From: Mariprofundaceae bacterium
GTDB taxonomy: Bacteria; Pseudomonadota; Zetaproteobacteria; Mariprofundales; Mariprofundaceae
Direction: 5' to 3'
NCBI GenBank assembly: GCA_030950985.1
Contig: JAUZQM010000029.1
Location: 1-43,631, forward strand
DNA: 43,631 nucleotides
The notes beneath the pieces were generated by a model. That model was not told where the DNA came from. It saw only the letters and a program-made list of their open reading frames with translations, and searched no databases. A program made the position numbers and the translations under genes. Shown piece by piece: positions 34,319 to 43,631 of this stretch (positions are counted from its first letter, which is position 1; each line of letters starts with the position of its first letter).

Positions 34319-34854
34319 AATCTTGGTTAGGACGTTGGTTAGCAGTGGGTGTTCTTATTTTAATGGTGGCGGGAGCTGCATGGTTTGGTTTGCCTGAATC
34401 TCATAAAAAAATAGTGGTGGGTAATCAGATTGTTGATTTTTCACTGCCTGATTTACAAGGCAACATGCAATCACTGCCCAAAGGACATGTGATGTTGGTG
34501 AATTTCTGGGCAACGTGGTGTCCACCGTGCCGCAAAGAAATGCCGAGTATGATTCAGCTGTATCAACAATATGAATCACAAGGCTTGAAAATTATCGCGG
34601 TGTCTGTGGATCGAGATAGCAAGCAGTTGCAGGATTTTGTACATGAATATCAAGTGCCTTTTGATGTACGCCATGATGTGGATTCGGCTATTTCAACCCA
34701 GTACAGTGTATTTCGTTATCCTGAAACCTTTTTAGTGGATAAACATGGTGTGATTCAAGCGCACTTGATTGGTGGGGTTGAATGGATGTCTCCGAATATC
34801 CGTGAAAAAATTGAAGCACTCTTGGCTGATAGAGCCTTAAATACGGAGTTATAA
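34312..34854 (+). CDS. Membrane-anchored thioredoxin-like protein, TlpA/ResA type
   Basis: A 180-residue periplasmic thiol-disulfide protein with an N-terminal anchor (RWLAVGVLILMVAGAAWFGL) and the active site NFWATWCPPCRKEMP near residue 64, with YPETFLVDKHG carrying the cis-proline. Such proteins keep apocytochrome c or other periplasmic cysteines reduced. The ATG follows GGAGG closely. The company of degP points to envelope protein quality control, but cytochrome maturation is the alternative. Confidence 0.9.
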   Translation: MLESWLGRWLAVGVLILMVAGAAWFGLPESHKKIVVGNQIVDFSLPDLQGNMQSLPKGHVMLVNFWATWCPPCRKEMPSMIQLYQQYESQGLKIIAVSVDRDSKQLQDFVHEYQVPFDVRHDVDSAISTQYSVFRYPETFLVDKHGVIQAHLIGGVEWMSPNIREKIEALLADRALNTEL

Positions 34855-37470
<2,616 letters not shown>

Positions 37471-37483
<13 letters not shown>

Positions 37484-38178
37484 TGGATTGGAATATAAGC
37501 TTGTTTCACCTGATTAACGGCGCAAATACAGTGTTTTTGGATGCCATCATGGGTGTTGTATCGGGCTTGGGTGATGGGCTGATTATTGCTTTGTGTTGCG
37601 CCATCTTATGTATGTATCGTTTACGTTTGGGCGTAGCCGCTACCCTCGCTTTTATTGTTTCAGGTGTATTGGCGCAACTCATCAAACGCACATGGGATAT
37701 GCCTCGTCCACCTGCACTTTTGGAGCATGTACACGTCCTAGGTTCTGCACTGCAATCGCATTCGTTTCCTTCAGGTCATGCGACTTCAGATGGCGTGATG
37801 GTGTTATTGGCTTTTTTAGTTTGGCGATGTTCGGATTGGCGCGCTTATGCCGTAGCTTCGTTGTTTTTATTGGCGGCGATTGGGCGTATTTATGGTGGTG
37901 TCCATTTTCCTTTGGATGTTGTTGTCGGTTTGATGATTGGCATGTTGACCATGTATGCCTGTGAACGTTGGTCAACATCGTGGCATGTATCTCATTGGCA
38001 AAAATCAGCATGGTGGTGGCGCATTGTCGGTATGATTGTGGTGATTGAAGCTGCTGTTTTAGGTTTAGCTTATCCTATGCAACCGGCTACAGCTCAAAGC
38101 TTAAGCTTTGTTTTTTCTATCTTGGGATTGGTTTTAGTGGCGAATTTTTGGAAAAAAGTCGTGCATGATGGCAGCTGA
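37471..38178 (+). CDS. PAP2-family membrane phosphatase
   Basis: A polytopic membrane phosphatase of about 235 residues. The three catalytic motifs are present: KRTWDMPRP, SFPSGHAT and RIYGGVHFPLDV. Members dephosphorylate undecaprenyl diphosphate, phosphatidate or lipid A. A C-terminal pair of helices extends beyond the core. ATG 37471 has GAGG seven bases upstream and is preferred to 37465 and 37483. It overlaps the HAD gene by 13 bp and holC by 14 bp. Confidence 0.88.
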
Positions 38179-38608
38179 TATGCACGTTCATTTTGAACGC
38201 TTAAATCAAGCTAATCGAGTGGAAGGCATTGCTCGTTTATTGTTACGACGCAACCGTTTAAGCCCTACGGTATTGATTTTATGCCCCGATGATGGATTTG
38301 TTGCTCAATTGAATGATCGGCTTTGGACAATTCACCCAACATCTTTTTTAGCCCATGGCATTGCAGGTGATTCGGTTGAGGATAATGCCAAACAACCCAT
38401 CCTTTTATCCACGCATATTTGCCAAGATAATGGTGCAAAAGTCTTGATGAATGGCACCTTAGAAATTCCCCCTGAACTTTCAAAATTTTCGCATATTGTT
38501 GATTTTGTTGACGCATGGGATGAGGGCTTAATGCAAGCTGCCCGCGAGCGTTTTAAGACGTACCGCCAATTATCCTTAGAACCAACGTATTTGGCTGAGC
38601 CATCATAG
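38165..38608 (+). CDS. holC: DNA polymerase III subunit chi
   Basis: A 147-residue clamp-loader accessory protein that links SSB to the psi subunit. The family pattern is weak but visible: LNQANRVEGIARLLLRRN, VLILCPDDGFVAQLNDRLWTIHPTSFLAH, PILLSTH and FSHIVDFVDAWDEGLMQAARERFKTYRQ. Its place just before valS, as in many proteobacteria, supports the call. Its start overlaps the PAP2 gene; ATG 38168 and 38180 are alternatives. Confidence 0.85.
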   Translation: MMAADMHVHFERLNQANRVEGIARLLLRRNRLSPTVLILCPDDGFVAQLNDRLWTIHPTSFLAHGIAGDSVEDNAKQPILLSTHICQDNGAKVLMNGTLEIPPELSKFSHIVDFVDAWDEGLMQAARERFKTYRQLSLEPTYLAEPS

Positions 38609-38651
38609 AATTTTTTTGCCCTTTGAGTGTGCATACTTATGATGTGCGCTT

Positions 38652-39314
38652 ATGAGTCAGGAATGGGATATCGATGAGATACTTGCCAGTTTGGATGAAC
38701 TGTTGGAAGAAGGTAAAGATGATGAAATAAAAGAGAAAGCAACTATTTCTCCGTTTCGGGCTATTGATAAACCTGAAGTACAGCATCTTCAAAAAATCAC
38801 AAAAACTAAAAATGAAGCCGCTAAGTTTAATAAGGCGGAAACCACTGTTGCTCCAAAAGCAGTGAAACCAATATCAAATACAATAAAGCATACAACACTT
38901 AAGCCGCCTAAGCGTTTAGATATTGATGTTCCCGATGCCAACTTTCGCCATGAACCCAGCGTTGATGTCCCTATTTTACCACGAGTGATGTTGACTGAAG
39001 ATATGATGGTGAAACCTACTGCAAAAAAAGCCTCGGCTTTTTCACCATTATTGGATGCGATGGATGAAGAAGACCTGTGTGAAAAATCAGAGGAAGATTC
39101 ACTACCTCAAAAAAAAGTAAAACCAAATCAAGGTATTGACTTGAATGACAAAGAACTTGAAGAAGTGTTGGAGTTGGTCTCTATTGATGTGTCCTATCAG
39201 TTTAATCAATTATTGCCGAATATCATTCGCGAGTCATTGGATAAGCACCTCACTATGAGGCAAGCTGAAAATTTAGAGCAAGAAAAAAATACACAACAGA
39301 ATGAGAAACCATGA
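38652..39314 (+). CDS. Unknown disordered protein with terminal helices, between holC and valS
   Basis: I do not recognise a named family with certainty. The 220 residues start with an acidic amphipathic helix ([22 protein letters not shown]), continue with a long Lys/Pro/Thr-rich low-complexity stretch, and end with helices ([39 protein letters not shown]). The N-terminal helix resembles the EEILASIRRII of PopZ-like (DUF2497) polar scaffolds, and the layout is the same, but the C-terminal match is weak. It overlaps the valS start by 4 bp. It could equally be a lineage-specific holC-valS linker protein. Confidence 0.7.
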   Translation: MSQEWDIDEILASLDELLEEGKDDEIKEKATISPFRAIDKPEVQHLQKITKTKNEAAKFNKAETTVAPKAVKPISNTIKHTTLKPPKRLDIDVPDANFRHEPSVDVPILPRVMLTEDMMVKPTAKKASAFSPLLDAMDEEDLCEKSEEDSLPQKKVKPNQGIDLNDKELEEVLELVSIDVSYQFNQLLPNIIRESLDKHLTMRQAENLEQEKNTQQNEKP

Positions 39315-41950
39315 GCATATTGGAAAAGACATATAACCCACAAGAAATGGAACCAGCCGTTACCCAACAATGGTTGGATTCTGATGCTTTCAAACCCCGC
39401 AAAGGTGCGAAAGAACACTATAGTATTACTTTACCACCGCCTAATGTGACAGGTAGTTTGCATATGGGACATGCTTTTTCAGGTACCATTCAAGATATGT
39501 TGGTGCGTTGGCAGCGTATGCAAGGTAAAGAAGTGCTTTGGCAATTGGGATTGGATCATGCAGGTATTGCCACGCAAATGGTGGTCGAACGTCAACTCGA
39601 TGCCCAAGGCATTCATCGTCGTGATTTAGGGCGTGATGCGTTTATTGAGAAAGTTTGGCAGTGGAAAGCTGAATCAGGTGGAATCATTCTGGATCAAATG
39701 AAACACTTGGGTTTTTCCATTGATTGGTCGCGTGAACGTTTTACGATGGATGAAGGTGCTTCGGCGGCAGTACAAGATGTGTTTGTACGTTTGTTTGAAG
39801 AAGGCTTGATTTACCGTGGCAAACGCTTGGTGAACTGGGATCCTATCTTGGAAACGGCCGTCTCTGATTTGGAAGTCGTGCATGAAGAGGAAGAAGGACA
39901 TTTTTGGCATATTTAATATCCTTATGCAGATGATTCTAGCAAATATGTGGTCATCGCCACCACACGCCCTGAAACATTATTGGGTGATGGTGCAGTGGCT
40001 GTTCATCCCGATGATGAACGTTTTAAAGATTTAATTGGTAAAGAATTGGTATTACCACTTTGTGGTCGCACGATTCCAGTGATTGCGGATGCTTATGTTG
40101 ACCCTGAATTTGGTACAGGTTGTGTGAAAATTACACCTGCTCATGATTTCAACGATTATGAAGTCGGCAAACGTCATGATTTACCGATGCTTAATATTTT
40201 CACCCATACCGCCCACATCAACGATGAAGATTTTATTCCTAAACAATATGTGGGTTTGGATCGTTATGAAGCGCGTGAACGTATTGTTGCGGATTTAGAT
40301 GCCGAAGGTTTACTTTATAAAGTTGAACCACACACCCATCAAATTGGACGGGGTGACCGTTCGCATGCAGCTATTGAGCCTTATTTAACCGATCAATGGT
40401 ATGTGGCGATTCAAGATTTGGCAGATCCTGCCATCCAAGCGGTGGAAGATGGTGAGACATGTTTTGTACCGAAACATTGGGAAAAAACATATTTCGAATG
40501 GATGCGTAATATTCAAGATTGGTGTATTTCGCGTCAATTATGGTGGGGACATCGAATCCCTGCTTGGTATTGCGATGATTGTGATCATATTACTGTGGAT
40601 AAAAATACTCCCTCTTGCTGTGGTGGTTGCGGGTCAAGCCATATCAAACAAGATGAGGATGTCTTAGATACTTGGTTTTCTTCGGGATTATGGCCGTTTA
40701 CAACCTTGGGCTGGCCTGAAAAAACGGAAGATATGGATAAGTTCTATTCGACCAATGTGTTGGTCACAGGCTTTGATATTATCTTTTTCTGGGTTGCTCG
40801 CATGATCATGATGGGCAAAAAATTTACAGGTAAAGTGCCGTTTAAAGATGTCTATATTCATGCCTTGATTCGTGATAAAGATGGACAAAAAATGTCCAAA
40901 TCGAAGGGGAATGTGGTTGATCCTTTGGAAATGATTGAAGCGTATGGAGCCGACGCTTTGCGTTTTACCTTGGCACATATGGCAACCCCCGGTCGTGATG
41001 TGAAACTGGATATCACACGCATTGAATCCAATCGTAATTTCATGAATAAAATTTGGAATGCTGCGCGTTTTGTATTTATGAACCGTGGTGATGCCAAACC
41101 TGATGCATTGGTTCAGCCAAAGAACGATGTGAACCGTTGGATTCTTTCTGAATTCAATCAAACCGCAAACATTGTGGAAAAAGCTTTGAAAGATTACCGC
41201 TTTAATGAAGCAGCCACGGCATTATATGCATTTATTTGGGGAACATATTGCGATTGGTATGTGGAAGCAGCCAAAATTTCTTTATATAAGGATGAAGGTG
41301 AGGCGAAAGAAGAAACGCAAGTTGTCATGTTGACGGTATTGGATGGTTGGTTGCGTTTATTGCATCCTATTTGTCCTTTTATTACGGAAACTTTATTTCA
41401 AGAACTCCATAGCAAAGATGATCTTTTGGTCAGTGATCATTGGGTGGTATCGTATGTTGACGATGCAGCAGCGACAGCACGCATGCAACGAGTCATGGAT
41501 ATGGTGAGTGCAATTCGTTCTATTCGTGGTGAAATGAATGTTGCACCAAGTAAGAAAATTGATGCAGTGATTGCAGTGAGTGATGATATTCGTGTTGAAT
41601 TAGAGCCACAACAACGTATTTTGATGAGTTTAGCTAAATTGGAAACATTGCAATGGGCTAATGCTGATATGGAAGTGGAAAATGCCGCTGTAGCACCGCT
41701 TGAAGCAGTGAAAATTTTCTTACCTTTGGCTGGTTTGGTGAATGTGGAAGAAGAACTGAGCCGCGTGGAAAAAAATATAAGCAAGTTACAAGCGGATGTT
41801 GAGACCTTGAAAAAACGCTTGTCTAATGAGAAATTTGTTCATAGCGCACCTGAACAAGTGGTGAATAAAGTGCGTGCTGATTTACTAGGCAATGAGTCTA
41901 AATTGGCAGAGCTGTTGCTTTCACAAGATAAACTTAAAGGGTTGATATAA
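39311..41950 (+). pseudogene. valS: Valyl-tRNA synthetase with an in-frame TAA at codon 202
   Basis: Charges tRNA-Val. Together the two track ORFs (39311-39916 and 39947-41950) form one 880-codon frame, counting both stop codons. Visible are [14 protein letters not shown] (HIGH-type site), the CP1 editing-domain segment TTRPETLLGDGAVAV, GCVKITPAHDFNDYEVGKRH, WCISRQLWWGHRIPAWYC, QKMSKSKGNVVD and a C-terminal coiled coil (VEEELSRVEKNISKLQADVETLKKRL). The TAA at 39914-39916 falls in HFWHI-stop-YPYAD, where relatives have Arg or Lys; an AAA-to-TAA change would explain it. The downstream half would need an unsupported GTG start. It may be a sequencing error, a real nonsense mutation, or a read-through site. 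Confidence 0.9.
39914..39916 (+). other. In-frame TAA inside valS
   Basis: The codon lies between CAT ATT and TAT CCT. No reading frame shift occurs around it: 39311 and 39947 differ by exactly 212 codons. Numerous other genes in the window use TAA as their true stop, so the code itself is not changed. Confidence 0.95.
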
Positions 41951-41978
41951 TTTTTTTTGTAAAGGGAGACATGAAATC

Positions 41979-43631
41979 ATGATGAACCATACTGTTTATG
42001 CACGGGTTAAACCTACTATTTTTCTAGCTAGTGTGGCATGCATGATCCCTTATACTGTTCAAGCGTTTAGTTTTGGTGCGCCTGTCATTCAAAGTCATTT
42101 AAATGAGCCTTTAAAGATTCATTTACCGATTACTTTGGATGAAGGGGAAGTGTTGAACCATATTTTTATTGATTTGGCGAAACCTGATGTTTATCAGCAA
42201 TGGGGCTTGCAAGTTGATATGAAGCTATCTCAATTGCATTTAGTGATTCATCAAGAAAAGAAAGCGTATCCTTATGTAGAAATTTTTTCATATGAGCCAA
42301 TGAATAGGGCTTTGATTTCGTTTATATTGCTTGCAAAAAAGAATCAACATCACTTTTATAAACAAGTGAAAGTGATGCTAGATCCAATTTCTTTATCGTC
42401 AAATCGGTATACTCAGCATGAAGATGTCATTCGTTTACAAGCTAAGAAACAGGTGAAAATTAGACAAGCATCGGTGAAGAAAAAAGAAAAAGGTTGGGCT
42501 AGAATATGGAATTATGGGCCAGTGCGTTTTGGTGATAATTTAAGCACCATTGCTTATCGTTTACGGAAAGATAGACGTTATTCGAATCATGCTGTGATGT
42601 TGGCTTTATATCGCCTGAATCCTGAAGCTTTTGAACAGGGAAATATTAATCATTTGAAAGCGGGGGTCTTTTTAAAAGTACCTCATGCCAAAGAATTACA
42701 TGTACTTTTATCTCAATCAGATCATTCGGATAAGCCAACACTGACAGCTACAGTTATTTCAAAAAATAAAAATAAGCAACCAGTATCGAGATTTGTTGGT
42801 CATATTTCAGCGAAAATTGATGCTAATCCAGTCGCTACTGTAAAGAATCTTAACTTAAAAAAAGATGTTAGCACTGTTCAGAATCGTTTGAATACCATGC
42901 ATAAAAAAAATATGGCTTCAGATATTCGTATGGATGGCATGGATGTGATGTTGAGCAAGGCTTATCAAAAAATAGATAGTCTGAAGAAGAAGTTAAAGCA
43001 AGTTGATCAAGATCAAATGGTCATAGAAATTCAAGTGGCCAAACTTTCTGAACAATATGATAATCCTTGGATGTGGCGTTGGGGATTATTGCTATTACTT
43101 TTTTTGAATGCTTTGGGGTTAGGTTTTTTATATCTTCATTTTAGAAAAAAAAATATGCCTTCCTCTGATAGTTCTGAAATTTTAAATAGATCAAAGACAA
43201 TGGATCCAATAGCAGATCCTTTGGTGATGGTGAGTCATCATAGTATCGATAATCATATTTATGATCTTGAACGTGCTATGGATCATCAAGATTATTCTTT
43301 GGCAGAAACAATCTTAAATAAGGTGAGTGACGAAGAAGCAAATAATATACGTCTATTAGTATTAAAGGTTCGATTATATCATGAGACAGGGCGAATAGAG
43401 GAACGTGATGCCTCTGTTCATCAGAGTCATACGGATTTAAATGAATCTAAATGGCGTATTTTTTGTGATTATCTACCCTCAAAGTTATGGCATATCTTGG
43501 TTGTCGCGAATGTGATAGAAGATTTAAATTCTGAAGATGATATAAAAGAACGGGTGCGAGATATAAATAATAGAGTGATTCATCCTATGGTCGAAAAAGA
43601 GGAATCAACTGGTCAACTTAAACATATAGAG
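41979..43631 (+). CDS. fimV: FimV/HubP-family polar landmark protein, N-terminal part (runs off the right edge)
   Basis: This gene is missing from the ORF track because it is open to the window end (551 codons seen). GGGAG lies ten bases before ATG 41979. A signal peptide (FLASVACMIPYTVQA) is followed by the FimV N-terminal domain (FGAPVIQSHLNEPLKIHLPITL), a LysM-like region (YGPVRFGDNLSTIAYRLRKD, LNPEAFEQGNINHLKAGVFLKVP) near residue 177, a coiled coil, and a transmembrane helix (WGLLLLLFLNALGLGFLYLHF) near 367. The cytoplasmic part begins with a TPR-like segment. FimV/HubP organise the pole and type IV pili; pilT is in the same window. Confidence 0.9.
   Translation, partial: MMNHTVYARVKPTIFLASVACMIPYTVQAFSFGAPVIQSHLNEPLKIHLPITLDEGEVLNHIFIDLAKPDVYQQWGLQVDMKLSQLHLVIHQEKKAYPYVEIFSYEPMNRALISFILLAKKNQHHFYKQVKVMLDPISLSSNRYTQHEDVIRLQAKKQVKIRQASVKKKEKGWARIWNYGPVRFGDNLSTIAYRLRKDRRYSNHAVMLALYRLNPEAFEQGNINHLKAGVFLKVPHAKELHVLLSQSDHSDKPTLTATVISKNKNKQPVSRFVGHISAKIDANPVATVKNLNLKKDVSTVQNRLNTMHKKNMASDIRMDGMDVMLSKAYQKIDSLKKKLKQVDQDQMVIEIQVAKLSEQYDNPWMWRWGLLLLLFLNALGLGFLYLHFRKKNMPSSDSSEILNRSKTMDPIADPLVMVSHHSIDNHIYDLERAMDHQDYSLAETILNKVSDEEANNIRLLVLKVRLYHETGRIEERDASVHQSHTDLNESKWRIFCDYLPSKLWHILVVANVIEDLNSEDDIKERVRDINNRVIHPMVEKEESTGQLKHIE

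Noticed and set aside
39311-41950. Reassignment of TAA as a sense codon
   Set aside because: Most genes in the window end in TAA at the expected family length, so TAA is a normal stop here.

Overview
The window looks like a chromosomal segment of a proteobacterium with moderately AT-rich DNA. The evidence is the set of housekeeping genes: mutS, glnD, rnd, yfgM-bamB-der, ratA-rnfH, holC, valS and ligA, together with pilT and a FimV/HubP-type polar protein. This set fits a Gammaproteobacterium or a Zetaproteobacterium. I lean towards the latter, but the sequence alone does not prove it. I see no rRNA, tRNA, CRISPR array, prophage or transposase gene.

Layout. Bases 1-6809 are almost all on the minus strand: a twitching ATPase (pilT), then, upstream of it in transcription order, apbE, a ROK glucokinase and glycogen synthase (glgA), with overlapping gene ends. 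A separate minus-strand pair follows, rnd and an unknown gene. From 7141 an EttA-type ABC-F protein, an orphan ParA ATPase and a thioredoxin-like protein run on the plus strand, then a DedA protein and a DMT exporter on the minus strand. mutS, glnD and a small membrane protein follow (+), then an OmpA-type lipoprotein, rlmJ and folK (-). From 20184 to the end everything recognisable is on the plus strand: TVP38 plus an FAD oxidoreductase, an alpha/beta hydrolase, an FMN glutamate-synthase-like protein, a double cyclic-nucleotide-domain protein, yfgM-bamB-der-ratA-rnfH, a DUF262/HNH putative defence nuclease, a DegP/HtrA protease with two thiol-redox proteins, ligA, a HAD phosphatase, a PAP2 phosphatase, holC, an unknown protein, valS, and the start of fimV/hubP. 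Many neighbours overlap by ATGA, TAATG or TGATG, so translational coupling is widespread.

Most notable points. (1) valS carries an in-frame TAA at codon 202; the rest of the protein continues in the same frame. (2) A 200-bp non-autonomous mobile element occurs twice (8816-9015 and 23075-23274) with near-perfect 14-bp terminal inverted repeats and perfect 7-bp target duplications (TAACTAT, TGATTAA). Both insertions overlap the stop codon of the upstream gene without changing the protein. Two decayed relatives lie at 6913-7063 and about 32509-32560. (3) A single-chain DUF262/HNH protein (GmrSD-like) sits between a nested palindrome and one of the decayed elements, preceded by a possible 31-codon ORF whose stop overlaps its start. 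(4) Between the DMT exporter and mutS there is a hairpin whose loop contains CCTCCTT, the anti-Shine-Dalgarno sequence, followed by a T run: a candidate small RNA or leader. (5) The unknown protein between holC and valS has a short acidic N-terminal helix, a disordered middle and a C-terminal helical block, an architecture reminiscent of polar scaffolds such as PopZ.
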